DNA from: Hofstenia miamia
Lineage: Eukaryota; Xenacoelomorpha; Acoela
NCBI GenBank assembly: GCA_004352715.1
Contig: SCFE01000013.1
Location: 2,104,227-2,168,226, forward strand
Reading direction: 5' to 3'
DNA: 64,000 bases
Shown here piece after piece: positions 35,767 through 49,060 of this stretch. How positions within the stretch are numbered: the stretch's first letter is position 1; every line of letters starts with the position of its first letter. The position numbers and the translations under genes were made by a program. Below the pieces are notes generated by a model. The model saw only the letters and a program-made list of their open reading frames with translations. It was not told the origin of the DNA and searched no databases.

Positions 35767-38700
35767 CTTTTCATGCTGAACAGAATCTTCAATTACATTA
35801 AGTTCAGAAATTTCCTTGCCACTTCGAATGGAGATCTTTGATTTTTCTTTTAATGTTAAATATGTTGCCATATATGATGCAGACATAGATTTGCATGTGG
35901 TCAAAGCATTGCAATTAGAACTGGTAAGTACAGCTAGTCTTGTAATTGTTGGTATGATATGTTCATTCTTCTCTGCAGGATATAGCCATTTCCCACGAAT
36001 TCGCTCATTGGTAGGTTTGTACACATTTTCATGATACCTATCATCTGGTTCTGCCATATCCATTTCACATAATAGACTCCAAACACTTTCCTTATGATAT
36101 TGTGAAATTTTATCGTACACTGGAGCATTAATATCACATGGATATTTCCTAACCCTACAAATTGATTTACTGTGGTTGTCTACTACTTTATGGCACAAAT
36201 TCTGGGCCTTTTCACAACTATGGGTTTGTCGGCTTACTAATGATTCATACAATATCCAAAACTCGTCACTTTCATTTGATATTTTGACAGACATACCAGG
36301 CAAATTCATTAGGTCATCTAAAAAACGGTGTTTGCTGCAAGAAATCTTTTCTGCTAATTCTGCTGCTTCTTCTTGACAGAAAAATATTACATGAAAATGT
36401 GGCAAAGCACCTCTTTTGGGTTGAAATTCAAATGTACCCCAATGATGCTGCACTGTACCAAGAATATCAGTAGCAATGATATATTTTAGAATTGAATCTA
36501 TTACTCTTACCCAGCATCGAAGCATTAGGCCTAAGCAATCTTCTAAACAAGCTATATGTAGTTCTTTGTAGTGCTCTGCAACGGATAATTTTAAATGCTT
36601 TAATGAATTTCTCCTTAAAAAGTTGTTAATTGCAGCATGTATGTGCCTTACACCGAAGTGTTCCTTTTGATTACATGTTAGAGTTATGAATAATTTCGGT
36701 GTATTGGTACGAATAGCTGCGGACAATTCTGCTACATGTTGTTGGCAGTGAGAGCTGTCAGGTGATGTTGCCATTACTTCATCTAACGGTTTGCTATGAT
36801 TGCTTGGCCCAAGCTCACATAAGCCTCGCTGTAAAATACGTTTTGAATGGTTATGTGACAAATCTAAGTTAACGCTAATATCAAAGAGTAAACTAGCATA
36901 AATTTGACTTGATGATGCTGGTGTTGAATGATTGGCAAGATGAACCCATGCTGTTTCCGCAATTGTAGCAAAATTGTGATTTTTCAAAAACTGATCTTTC
37001 TGCAAAAGAGGTGTAACTAGAGATCCTGGGTAAGTTCCAACTGATGAACTATAAAAAAAAGTGTTTGGATCGCACATAGCAGGTAATGCATTCAAGGGAA
37101 CAGAACGACCATTTGTGGAAACTATTGACTGTAAAAATCTTTTTGTTGCTGTAGATGCATCAAGGGGTTTATTCTTTCTTTGCAATACTTGACTGTCTGA
37201 GTTTAGAATCAGATGCATTGGTTGATTAATGTTATCCATATAAGAAGGAATGGTTCCACAGTCAGTATATTCCAATTCCTCATTGACACAACTTGAAATG
37301 TAGTATCCAGCACTTGTTAGGAAATCATCTTGATTAAAGTCGTTTTCATTATCAAAATTTATTGTAATTTGAGGATCCGGTAAACAATCACTAATGCTGT
37401 ACAGTGGTCTTGGTTGTATCGACTTCCTCTCAATATTTACTTGTTCAAAATGAATTTTACAAATAGCAGCATTACATTCATCTTTGCAGCATGACCATTT
37501 AGCTTTATTATTACAAAATCCTTCATCAACTAATTCACAGCATAAAACGGTTTTCTTTGCTTCAATGCATAATAGTAGTTCATGTATAGAACAGAAACAT
37601 TTTGATTGACCACAGACATAATACATATAATTATGAAAATTTGCGACTTTCTCACAAACTATGATTTCAGAATTGAATAACATAATATTCTGACTTTCTA
37701 ATTTTCTGAATGAATTTTTTGTATATTGCCACCAGTTTGTTTGTGGATTACCGTGTCGCAATATTGCACACAATTCATTTTTCCCATATATTATAGTTCG
37801 AACTTCATATTTATTTTCACAACATTTAATAATATCAGGTAAAATTATGTTTTTTCCTCTATTATTACTTTCAAATGTATAGATTACCACCATTTCTAAA
37901 GCACACATAGAATTTTGTCTGTGTAAAGCACATTCAATTTCAGGTGAAACTCCGTAATTTATCATTTCTTCTTTTTGTTTTACCAGCACAACAATGTCGC
38001 ATTCTAGCATGAATTTGCAAACTATTCTTTTATAGTTTTCATTTAGATTATATTCATTTGTGATGCAGAAGTTCTTTATATTATTTGCAGCATATCTAAA
38101 TCGTCTTTTTCTTGTTTGAAAACTTACTCTACCACGTATTGATGATGATACGAGTTCAATTAAAAGTTTTGCGGCTTGTAATTCACTAGACCTTAAGAGC
38201 AAATACGAATATAACTCTTCATGTGCCACGCATATTAAAAATAGTGATGTTATCCATTTATCAACATTTTGAACAATGGGATGAGGCTCTGTTCCGTATT
38301 GTAAATCTTTCATGGGATGTGCATAAGTAATACCCTTTAAGCTTTCATTAGTTAAGTGTGATAATTCAGCATTCAAATTTTTTTTCAACATTAAAGAAGA
38401 TTTTAAGTTTACTGCATTAGAACCAATTAACGATGTATCTATAGCTTCATTGCTGGGTTTGTTAATAGTCATTTCAACATATTTGTCTTCTGATAATTCG
38501 TCGAAATATTTTTGTGGTAGAATATTTTTTGCAACTAGTTCGTTTGCATTGGCTCTTAAGTCGTCGCGGCATCTTAATTGTAAATATTCACATGGATATA
38601 AAAGCATTTCATATTCATACAGTTTAAAACTCTTTCGCGATTCTAGTTTTATTGTTGACACACCTTGATAACTTCCAATTGCATGTAGTAACCGATATTG

Positions 38701-39753
38701 TGCACTATTATATCCAACCTGTGCAGAACGTACTGTTGATAAACTTGTTGTTGTTACGCCTAATCTGCTACCATGCTTTGGAGACAGAGACCCTATTATT
38801 GGGTTTTCAGGAACTTGGATAATTTGACATGTAACTCCTTCTCCATGCATGTGGCACATTGCCATGCATAAACCCTTTTCAGCAGAAATAATCAATGTTG
38901 GCATGGCTTTTATGTCATATTTTGAACTCGTATCTAAGTAATCAATTCGCATTCCTTGTAGCTTGTAATATGGATCACAGTTTGCATATGTTAGTGTTGG
39001 TACAAGGAATTTTAAAAAATGAACAAATGGAAAATGCATGCAATCAGATGCAAATTCCCATGCAGAACATGGACATTTTATAAAATTGCAACAATCTCTA
39101 TCAACACTTTCTTGAAATTTAATATCAGATGAAAAATCCAATTTTATATTTGTATCCAACAATTTAAACTTCGATTCTGCTTCATTTGAGGCCAAATAAT
39201 TTGAAAATGTTGACGCATTTATGTGATGGTACCATTGTCTCATTGTACATGGTAGACAGTCCCACAATTTCTGTGAGTAGTGGTCTTTTTTTTTTAAAAT
39301 ATCTAGTAATAAACAAGGCCAAATATTTTTATAGTTAGATTCATTGTAGCCTGTTAAATAAGTGTAACATAAAGGACACAACATTAGGTTTTCTGGCATA
39401 TTCAATAATTTGTTTCCATATTTTCTAGATTTACAATTTCCTTTAGGTACATCAATTTTTAATTCAGTTTGAATTCTTAAGCATTTCATGCAAAACGGCA
39501 GATTTTCATTAAATCCACTTAAATTATTCAAAATTTGTGTCACCAGTCTTTCAACATTCTCATTTTCACTATACTGTGAAGTATTAAGATTTTCACTAAT
39601 AATTTCTTCGTCATTGTTAATTAAAGAAATTTCAGAAACTAATGTATTGCTCTTATTAGAACAATTTTTACAACTAGTTTCATTTGACATAAATGCGTTA
39701 CAAGTTTGACATCGAATATATTGACGTTTCAGTTTTTTACGCTTTGCCGGCAT
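35767..39753 (-). CDS. Helitron Rep (HUH/Y2) nuclease exon 1 (copy 2)
   Basis: 1329 codons from ATG at 39753. The N-terminus is basic (MPAKRKKLKRQYIR) followed by a zinc-ribbon-like C15-x2-C18...C28-x2-C31; more Cys pairs follow (FCMKC, LCPLC) and a CKDECNAAICKIHF finger in the middle. The Rep domain is C-terminal: FITLTCN about residue 1022, FEFQPKRGALPHFHVIFF with HUH histidines 1119 and 1121, and SASYMATYLTLK with tyrosines 1294 and 1298 spaced as in Y2 rolling-circle nucleases. In Helitrons this nuclease nicks donor and target strands and carries the DNA on its tyrosines. About 1000 residues precede Rep, more than in short Helitrons and closer to the large Helitron2/Helentron proteins. 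It splices to exon 2 by a 42-nt intron. Confidence 0.9.
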
Positions 39754-40020
39754 CTAAATTATTGCTGAAATAACAACTTATATTGGCATAAAATTTGATT
39801 TTTGCATTATTTCAAATATACCATATTTACTAGCTATATTATAAATTAGTATTCAAATTTCAAAATACTGTTATGTAATAAATTCAAGGATTTGTCATTA
39901 GTTTACTGGACATATTGCTAAATTGTAAAAGCTTATCATTATCATGCATTTTAAATTAATTTAAAAAATCTATATTTTGCCGATTCTCGGAAAAAACAAA
40001 AAACATTGCAGATATTTTAC

Positions 40021-40090
40021 GCTCGAGTAGTATAGCAGGTAGTACTTCAGATCATTTCTGACGACCAGGGTTCGAATCCCTGCACGAGCA
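40021..40090 (+). tRNA. tRNA-like sequence, copy 2
   Basis: Identical to 20534-20603: cloverleaf with intact A and B boxes, possible anticodon CAT, no nearby T-run terminator. 267 bp upstream of the Rep start on the opposite strand. Confidence 0.5.
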
Positions 40091-41700
40091 TAACTGTAAT
40101 GTTACTAAATTTACCACCACGCTTAATAAACTATTTGAACATCAATGTACAGATTGTTGAAATTAGAAATGATGACAATTCATGGAAATCCAAGTGTGCA
40201 CTCCTGTAGAGTTTTATAGTTTTCAAATGAGTTTGTAATTCTTAAGCTTTATATTTAGCTAAAATAAATGCCTTTTATAAAGTATTTGAACTTAAAATTT
40301 GTCGTTTCATTTTCTGTGATAATTTTTTTCAAATACTGTATTCTTTCAATTTAAGAATATTGAAATATTTATGCTACTTACTGTTTCTTACTTTATAAAC
40401 TGCACCAATCTATTAAATACTAATCGATGATTTGTAGTAGAAGTTGGAATTGATTATCCAGAACTAAATATGCTTAGTATCAAAGACGTTAAATAATATT
40501 TAGTAATTTTACATATACATTAATTTCTTAATGACATTCTGGAATATTTTAACCTTAGAACAACTATCAATCTTTGAAAATATTTTGCAAATTACATGTA
40601 AAAAGAAGGATTTTTACATTTCATGTTCAAACTAATTAATATTCAAGTACTATTAGCTATTCTGATGTAAATATTCAGAAAAATTCTGTAATATACATTG
40701 TCCCCATGATTTATTACCTTCATTTCTATTCATTATTTATTAGTTATTACAGGTCGTTATGAAGAATTTTGTAATAGTCATATGTTAATAAAATACTTAA
40801 AATTCTGTTATCTTATACTAGGTGATTATATATAAAAACCTTTAGTGTTTTAAATCATGCTACTGTATTCAGAGAAATGTATATTTGTGTGAATATATCA
40901 TAATATAATTCAGTTATATAAATCATTAAATAGATTTTAAAGCAAATGCTTTCAAATTGTATATAACTCTTCCTTTAAATATTTGAGATATTGGTAAACT
41001 TTATGAAAATATTTACTATTGTATGCTAGATTATATTTTTTAAGAACTATTAACAAATTACATAATACAAAAATTTTATTTTGATTTTCATCTCGTAATG
41101 CCCATTTTACGATTCGCCTGTTTATTATTCATTAATTATATATCGAGTTAATGTAGCATTTACCAATCATCATCATATACATACATTACTACTAATGGAG
41201 CCAATTTAATAATAATTTACTTATATATTATTTAAATATTTTATTTCATTATATAAGTTTTCATTTAGTATTTTATTGCAATTTATTCATGATCTAAAGA
41301 GTATATTTCATTGAAGTATTTATACTACGAAAATTCAAAAGCAACTTACCCCCAACTACAAGTGGAAGGAAAACACTAAGAAATATTGTGGTAAAAACTT
41401 TTCTAAAATTTGTGGTAAAAACTTTTTTAGAAACAAATTTTCAACTAAAATACATTCCATTAGGAATCTGCATTCCAGTATTGTTTTAACAATTCAGGTA
41501 TTCACCTGAAAGCCAGCCGCGCTGTATCCACCATTACATAAACAGAATCATAGGTAAAATACATCCGTGAAATTAATAAAAATTTTTAATACAGTTGTAT
41601 TTTATGACATGTTTCTGTACTCTGTCTTGAGTGCTTCAATCATGAAATATGTTTAAAACTTTACACATAAGATTTTGCCTTAAGCCTATTATTTACTAAT

Positions 41701-43393
41701 ACTGCATATGGAGGGGGTGGGGGGTACTACGTTTTTGAGACAAGGTAGCGCAATCAATTCATGTTGGATTTTAAGCATTTAATATTTGTAGGAAAGCCCA
41801 TGAATAGCTCTAAGACAGGGTTATATTTATTTGTAAAAATATACAACATTATTGCCAATCGTAATGAGAACATTTCTTGTGGAATTTCGCAGTATTTACA
41901 GAGTTTCAAACTTATTTTGTAGAGATTTCGTAAAAGATATTACAGAGTTTGTTGCATTATTATATAAATTTGAGTTGCATGATAGTTTTCTTAGCATAAA
42001 TAAATAATTTTTAGTAGACTTAAAATAATGCTTAGATATTGCAAACGTTAACTCTAGCACACTATTGTTTTATGGAGTAGCAAAGTTAGATTGTGGGAAA
42101 CAATGCATGCTTTGGAAATTTCATTTGAACAATAAATAATAAAATTCGCATACAATGTATTAAATGTTTTATATACCTTACTTTATATTAAATGTTAAAA
42201 TGACAATATTTAATATATTTTTAATTAATAAATGTAGTCTAAAAGGAAAATTATGTTGTATTCATTTATTAATCAAATTGTTCTTCACTGATAAGCCTAA
42301 AATTTTGGGCTTTTCGAAAAATCGAAAATATATTCAGGTAAAGCTTTTTAAGCTCTATTTAATGGTCCAAGTTTCATGTTAATGCATTGAATATTGAGGC
42401 CGCAGCAGTCATTTAAACGCTGACAACTAATTTGCTTAATTTAGCCTGAAGCCGTCATTATAAATTTTCGAATTTTTCTATTTATATAATTAAAGAATCC
42501 AGCTCCGCTTAACATTGAATAGGTGCGAAATGATTAGTGTCCTAATTGCCAGAGAAACTATAGCTGGAAATTTTGGAATCAATTAAATCAACACTTGAAG
42601 AAAAGCCTAATATCTCGGCTGCCAGTTGACGGATTTAAAAATTTCTTTTTACATTCTGTAGAATAATCATTTTCAAATTTTTTGCAAAAAGAAATTTTCG
42701 CATACCTACATTATTGAGTGTGTAATTTAGGTTATACGTTTCCTCGCTTACACATTTCCCACACATTTTTTGCAAAAACAAGCAAAATTTAATCAAAATT
42801 GATGGGGGTAGCTGTACCGGGCCAAATATTTAATTGACGTAATTCTAAGGCCTTTGAAAAGTTGCACAAGGAAATTTCAGAACAATTGCACTTTTTCCCA
42901 TATTCCTAGCATAAATTTGAATTTTTGATGGTTTCCTAAGCTTACCCATATCCCTAGAATTTTTACCCCTCTCAGATCACTTTGAAAATTGGCGCATTAA
43001 ATAGCCATAGTGTTTATAGGTTGAGTTTGCTTTTGCGAAAATTGCTGAAATTCAATAGCCTTGCTGCTACAGGTGTTCAAAGTCGAGCAACCATGAATTT
43101 TTGCACTTTTGGGGGGTACAAAATTGCCCAGTGCGGGCGCAAAAGTTTTTTAAAAATTTTGTTGAGATATTGCATATTACGGTTCTAATGAATGCAATAC
43201 CCATCTAATGTTAAAATTTCAAAAGATTCCTACCGGCCAATTCCTCAAACCTTGAAAATCTGTCATATTTCTACCGATAGCTTTCACTTTTACGAACGCA
43301 TGGGAGCCCTTCCCCATGCGTTCACGATTGTAAGGTCTTCAAGACCGTCCACCAAGTACTTAGTGGTTCGGGGGTTCCACCCCTGCGACCCCC
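41701..43393 (+). repeat. Hairpin-tail repeat, copy B
   Basis: Starts abruptly at the end of the duplicated block with actgcatatg and a short G-rich stretch (gagggggtggggggtac), then follows the family consensus to tail hairpin 1 (43294-43323) and hairpin 3 (43370-43393). Contains the block gatttcgtaaaagatatta...tggagtagcaaag that copy A lacks. Confidence 0.8.
43370..43393 (+). repeat. Tail hairpin 3, copy B
   Basis: GGGGGTTCCA-CCCC-TGCGACCCCC: ten-position stem with one G-U type pair and one mismatch, CCCC loop. Confidence 0.75.
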
Positions 43394-45160
43394 TTGAAAA
43401 TCATTCATTAAGCAACACTTTCTGAACAGAGGCAATTCCTTCATCATGATTGTTTGAGACCTTTGTATTTGACTGAATTTTTTCAGTCTGGTTTAAGCTC
43501 ACACATATATGACAGCAATGTGTTCATCATAGGAAGAACAGTTATCCTAAACAGAATATAACTTTGTCTTGGCAGTCTTACAAACTTTCTATATTTTGCA
43601 TTTAATGTTAACAAATCACAAGTGTTGCGAATTCCTAACTAAAAAATTGTGTCGTTTTCTTTTTGTAACATTTTTTTAGAAAATGTATTCTTTTTGATTT
43701 TCTATGCAATTTGCATGATTCAGATTTTCCCAATTGATGCTCATCATCAACATTGTAAAGTAAACAGCAAATATTATAATCTTCAAAATACTTGCATTGC
43801 ATTTCTATTTTAAATTAATTAAATGCTAAAGTTAAAACCTAAATGCTGCATACTGCTTTACTTGGTGCATCTGTAAATATTGGTTTCTTGAAAATCATCT
43901 ACAACATTTATTTTCGGAAATATAATAGAATTCAACAACAAATAGAGTTGCTTTCTATTGTAAAAAAAAATAAACTTCAGATATAAAAAAAAAAAAAAAA
44001 CAACATCAGGTGTGGGATGGGACGGGACAGGCCTGCAATATCGGCTAAAGCCGAGCAGGCCTGGGGGTATTCTATTTGCATAGATTTCATTCAATGATGG
44101 CAGCCCCAATTAACAAAATTTTGTTTTGATATTGCACTTTTCCAATTTCCAAAGATGTTATCATATAATTTTACAATTGAAAGTCAAGTTGGCATTAAGT
44201 TCCTAGACTTTTTTGATTGATAGTAAAACAAAAACTATTTCACAACCTCATGAATATCTTTTTGATAAAAATCACCACAATGGAGCATTTGCTTATTTTT
44301 AAATATATTTAATAAACTACTATATACTATTGAAATGCAATTTAAAGCATTACATTTGCAAGATTACGCATTTTTTCAGCCATTGATGATCCAATACTTT
44401 GGAAAAAATTGGCAATGATAGCATGAAAAATTCTAAAAAAGTAAGGACCCGGATTTTGCAAAATTTTACTTAAAAAATAGTGATTGTATTAAAGTATCAA
44501 ATACTATATTGATTTATGTAATCTTCATTTTGCATGTTCTTTTAGATGACTTGCAAGTATATTTAATAAACTATATATTTATTAATAATTTACCTTAAGT
44601 TTACTACATTTTTATAAATACAATTACTCTATGTATCGCAGAATCCTAACCAATATGCCTAAATCTACTAGAGTTTAACACTGTAATCCTTATAAAAGGA
44701 ATATATGAAAATTAACTGAAAGACATAACCTGCTGAAGGCATAAAATTTGTAATATAATAATCTTCCTAACTACTTGTTGCCAGAATTAGGCTTTATTTG
44801 GGTAATGTAATAATTTTTTTTAAGAAAATTATATTGCAAAAAATTGAAATTTCAAACACAATCACTATCAGACTACGATGCTTTTGGGGTTATACTGTTT
44901 TGTTTTAAACCTGAAATTTTGGAAATTATCAAGTACATTGATATATTTATAGAGGCTTTTCAGCATAAATTTCAAACATAACTTAAAGAGACCACGTTTC
45001 AATTTATTATTCAAATATTGTTCTGCTTCTTTGCACTTCATTTATATATTATGCGAACTACATTATACTTTAGATATGACCCTAAGCTATGTATTTGCAA
45101 TTAAAAAATGTGAATATAGTAAATCGCCTTTGTTTAAGATATCAACCTTTTAGATAAATT
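43394..45160. repeat. Array spacer 1 with GC palindrome
   Basis: Spacer between copies B and C, repeated in later units (47432-49060, 51259-52129, 52149-53240). Contains a poly-A-like tract near 43983 and the GC palindrome at 44028-44063. No gene. Confidence 0.75.
44028..44063. repeat. Nested GC palindrome in array spacer
   Basis: Outer arms CAGGCCTGC/GCAGGCCTG (9 bp) enclose inner arms CGGCT/AGCCG, in otherwise AT-rich DNA. Also at 48060-48095 and 51559-51594. Confidence 0.85.
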
Positions 45161-46725
45161 CAAATTTGATGTTAGAATGCATTAGTGGGTACACCATTTT
45201 GAATGGCTGTAGCTCAGTCAATTATAATTGGAAGTAGATCAATAAATGAATGAAATGATGTTGGTTGAACTGCTAGTATTTATAAGATTGACGGTGATTC
45301 TATTGAAAAAATCTTTGTTCGCAAATCGGAACATTTTCTGATATATTTATTCTAAATTTTACTAATCTGCATATGTGAGTACTCCGTTTTTGAGAAAAGG
45401 CATCACTATCAATTCATTTTGGATTTTAAGCATTTAATATTTGTAGGAAAGCCCATGAATAGCTCTAAGACAGGGTTATAGTTATTTTTCAAAATATACA
45501 ATATTATTGCCGATCGTAATGAGAACATTTCTTGTGGAATTTCACTGTATTTACAGAGTTTCAAACTTATTTTGTAGAGATTTCGTAAAAGATATGATAT
45601 TATTTGTTGCATAAATATATAAATTTGAGTTGCATGATAGTTTTCTTAGCATAAATAAATAATTTTTAGTAGACTTAAACTAATGCTTAAATATTGCAAA
45701 CGTTAACTCTAGCACACTATTGTGTTATGGAGTAGCAAAGTTAGATTGTGGGAAACAATGCATGCTTTGGAAATTTCATTTGAACAATAAATCATAATAT
45801 ACGCATACAATGTATTAAATGTTTTATATACCTTACTTTATATTAATGTAATAAATGACAATATTTAATATATTTTTAAATGATAAATGTAGTCTAAATG
45901 GAAATTTATGTTGTATTCATTTATTAATCAAATTGTTCTTCACTGATAAGCCTAAAATTTTGGGCTTTTCGAAAAATCGAAAATATATTCATGTAAAGCT
46001 TTTTAAGCTCTATTTAATAGTCCAAGTTTCATGTTAATGCATTGAATATTGAGGCCGCAGCAGTCATTTAAACGCAGAAAACTCATTTGCTTCATTTAGC
46101 CTAAAGTCAGTAGAAATTTTCGAATTTTTCTATTTATATAATTAAAGAATCCAGCTCCGCTTAACATTGTATAGGTGCGAAATGATTAGTGTCCTAATTG
46201 CCAGAGAAAATATAGCTGGAAATTTTGGAATCAATTAAATCAACACTTGTAGAAAAGCCTAATATCTCGGCTGCCAGTTGACGGATTTTAAAATTTCTTT
46301 TTACATTCTGTAGAATAATCATTTTCAAATTTTTTGCAAAAAGAAATTTTCGCATACCTACATTATTGAGTGTGTAATTTAGGTTATAAGTTTCCTCGCT
46401 TACACATTTCCCACACATTTTTTGCAAAAACAAGCAAAATTTAATCAAAATTGATGGGGGTAGCTGTACCGGGCCAAGTATTTAATTGACGTAATTCTAA
46501 GGCCTTTGAAAAGTTGCACAAGGAAATTTCAGAACAATTGCACCTTTTCCCATATTCCTAGCATGAATTTGAATTTTTGATGGTTTCCTAAGCTTAGCCA
46601 TAGGGCCGAATTTTTACCCCTCTCAGATCACTTTGAAAATTGGCGCATTTAATAGCCATAGTGTTTATAGGTTGAGTTTGCTTTTGCGAAAATTGCTCAA
46701 ATTCAAATGCCTTCCTGCTACAGGT

Positions 46726-47100
46726 CCAGTTTGTCTCCTCGCGATAAAGCAAGATTTCTCTCTTGTTCCATACCAGGAAGTGGGGATTGGTTGGCTGCCA
46801 TTCCCTTGAAAGCACTTGGTCTTACTTTTGCTCCTGCAGAATTCCGAATTTTGCTTTGTTATCAGCTTGGCATCCCCTTAATTAATGATGACAAAAAATG
46901 TCCAAAATGCTTTAAGCCTTTGGATTTATTCGGTGATCATGCCATGTCCTGCGTGGTTGATCGTGAAAGAATTGTGCACCATGCTCGACTCAGGGACGCT
47001 ATTTTTGAAACTGCTTCGAAATGTGCTTTGTCTCCTGTGCTTGAAAAGTCTAACCTCACTGAGTCTCGTTCTAGTCCTCGTTCTAGTCCGAGTCTCGTTC
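46726..47100 (+). pseudogene. Fragment of a reverse-transcriptase element, C-terminal zinc domain
   Basis: Open plus frame (LSPRDKARFLSCSIPGSGDW, IPLKALGLTFAPAEFRILLC, CPKCFKPLDLFGDHAMSC, HHARLRDAIFETA). The pattern G-W-L-x-A-x-P-x-x-x-L-G-L-x-x-x-x-x-E-F-R, then C-x2-C-x(8)-G-x-H-x3-C and R-H-x-x-x-R/N-D, is from memory common at the C-terminus of reverse-transcriptase-type transposon proteins of invertebrates. It ends in a short tandem tctcgttctagtcc repeat and a single N. It is clearly more GC-rich than its surroundings, so it is foreign to the repeat. Confidence 0.6.
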
Positions 47101-47101
47101 N
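47101..47101. other. Single-N assembly join
   Basis: One N at the edge of the foreign fragment in copy C; the sequence right of it restarts 15-20 bp upstream of where the left side broke. Confidence 0.95.
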
Positions 47102-47431
47102 GCCTTGCTGCTACAGGTGTTCAAAGTCGAGCAACCATGAATTTTTGCACTTTTGGGGGGTACAAAATTGCCCAGTGCGGGCGCAAAAGTATTTTAAAAA
47201 TTTTGTTGAGTATATTACGGTTCTAATGAATGCAATACCCATCTAATGTTAAAATTTCATAACGTTCCTACGTACCAACTCCTCAAACCTTGAAAATCTG
47301 ACATATTTCTACCGATAGCTTTCACTTTTACGAACGCATGGGAGCCCTTCCCCATGCGTTCACGATTGTAAGGTCTTCAAGACCATCCACCAAGTAGTTG
47401 GTGGTTCGGGGGTTAAACCCCTGCGACCCCC

Positions 47432-49060
47432 TTGTAAATCATTCATTAAGCAGCACTTTCTGAACAGAGGCAATTCCTTCATGATTGTTTGAGACCTTTG
47501 TATTTGACTGAATTTTTTCAGTCTTGTTTAAGCTCACACATATATGACAGCAATGTGTTCATCATAGGAAGAACAGTTATCCTAAACAGAATATAACTTT
47601 GTCTTGGCAGTCTTACAAACTTTCTATATTTTGTCTTTCATTTGATGTTAACAAATGACAAGTGTTGAGAATTCCTAACTTAAAGATTGTGTCGTTTTCT
47701 TTTTGTAACATTTTTTTAGAAAATATATTGATTTTCTATGCAATTTGCATGATTCAAACTTTCCCAATTGATGCTCATCATCATCAACATCGTGAAGTAA
47801 ACAGCAAATATTATAATCTTCAAAATACTTGCATTGCATTTCTATTTTAGATTAATTATATGCTAAAGTTAAAGCCTAAATGCTGCATACTGCTTTACTT
47901 GGTGCATCTGTAAATATTGGTTTCTTGAAAGTCATCTACATTTATTTTCGGAAATATAATTGAATTCAACAACAAATAGAGTTGCTCTCTATTGTAAAAA
48001 AACTAAACTTCAGATATAAAAAAGAAAAAAATCAACATCTGGTGTGGGATGGGACGGGACAGGCCTGCAATATCGGCTAAAGCCGAGCAGGCCTGGGGTA
48101 TTCTATTTGCATAGATTTCATTCATCAATGCTGGCAGCCCCAATTAACAAAATTTTGTTTTGATATAGCACTTTTCTAATTTCCAAAGATGTTATCATAT
48201 AATTTTACAATTGAAAGTCAAGTTGGCATTAAGTTCCTAGACTTTTTTGATTGATAGTAAACCAAAAACTATTTCACAACCTCATGAATGACGGTATCTT
48301 TTTGATAAAATTCACCACAATGGAGCATTTGCTTATTTTAGCATGAAAACGTCTACAACAGTATGGACCCGGTTTTTGCAAAATTTTACTAAAAAATTGT
48401 CATTGTATTAAAGTATCAAATACTATATTGAGTTATGTAATCTTCATTTTGCATGTTCTTTTAGATGACTTGCAAGTATGTTTAATAAACTATATATTTA
48501 TTAATAATTTACCTTAAGTTTACTACATTTTTATAAATACAATTACTCTATGTATCGCAGAATCCTAACCAATATGCCTAAATCTACTAGAGTTTAACAC
48601 TGTAATCCTTATAAAAGGAATATATGAAAATTAACTGAAAGACATAACCTGCTGAAGGCATAAAATTTGTAATATAATAAGCTTCCTAACTACTTGTTGC
48701 CAGAATTAGGCTTTATATGGGTAATGTACTAATTTTTTCTAAGAAAATTATATTACAAAAAATTAAAATTTCAAACACAATCACTATCAGACTACGATGC
48801 TTTTGAGGTTATACTTTTTTGTTTTAACCTTGAAATTTCCGAAATTATCAAGAACATTGATATATTTATAGAGGCTTTTCAGCATAAATTTCAAACATAA
48901 CTTGAAGAGACCACCTTTCAATTTATTATTCATATATTGTTCTGCTTCTTTGCACTTCATTTCTATATTCTGCGAACTACATTATACTTTAGATATGACC
49001 CTAAGCTATGTATTTGCAATTAAAAAATGTGAATATAGTAAATCGCCTTTGTTTAAGATG
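47432..49060. repeat. Array spacer 2 with GC palindrome
   Basis: Aligns throughout with spacer 1, with small deletions; GC palindrome at 48060-48095. Confidence 0.75.

Larger units (their letters stand above)
32712..39753 (-). mobile_element. Helitron copy 2, coding region complete
   Basis: Four exons on the minus strand (39753-35767, 35724-34518, 34475-33327, 33287-32712) separated by introns of 42, 42 and 39 nt encode a Rep-PIF1 helicase of about 2300 residues. All main catalytic motifs of both enzymes are present. One frame problem, in exon 2, is shared with copy 1. Termini are not identified; the 3' end probably lies beyond the accessory gene and the 5' end between the Rep start and 41701. 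Confidence 0.9.
34006..41701. repeat. Duplicated block, copy 2 (matches 14519-22214)
   Basis: Same sequence as copy 1 at offset 19487. The right edge at 41701 falls in tttactaat; copy 2 then resumes in the hairpin-tail repeat about 150 bp further along than copy 1, as expected for a deletion between short tttactaa repeats. The interval 39754-41700 holds the tRNA-like sequence and otherwise no gene that I can see. Confidence 0.9.
45161..47431 (+). repeat. Hairpin-tail repeat, copy C, interrupted by an RT-element fragment
   Basis: Family consensus from taaattcaaatttgatgtta to hairpin 3 (47408-47431, GGGGGTTAAACCCCTGCGAC...), with tail hairpin 1 at 47332-47361. A foreign fragment interrupts it at 46726-47100, next to the single N at 47101; the short block gcctt.ctgctacaggt is present on both sides. 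Confidence 0.8.

Noticed and set aside
43858-44109. 83-codon minus frame over the GC palindrome with RPVPSHPTPDV
   Set aside because: Created by the palindrome and a poly-A tract; frame is not kept in the other spacers.
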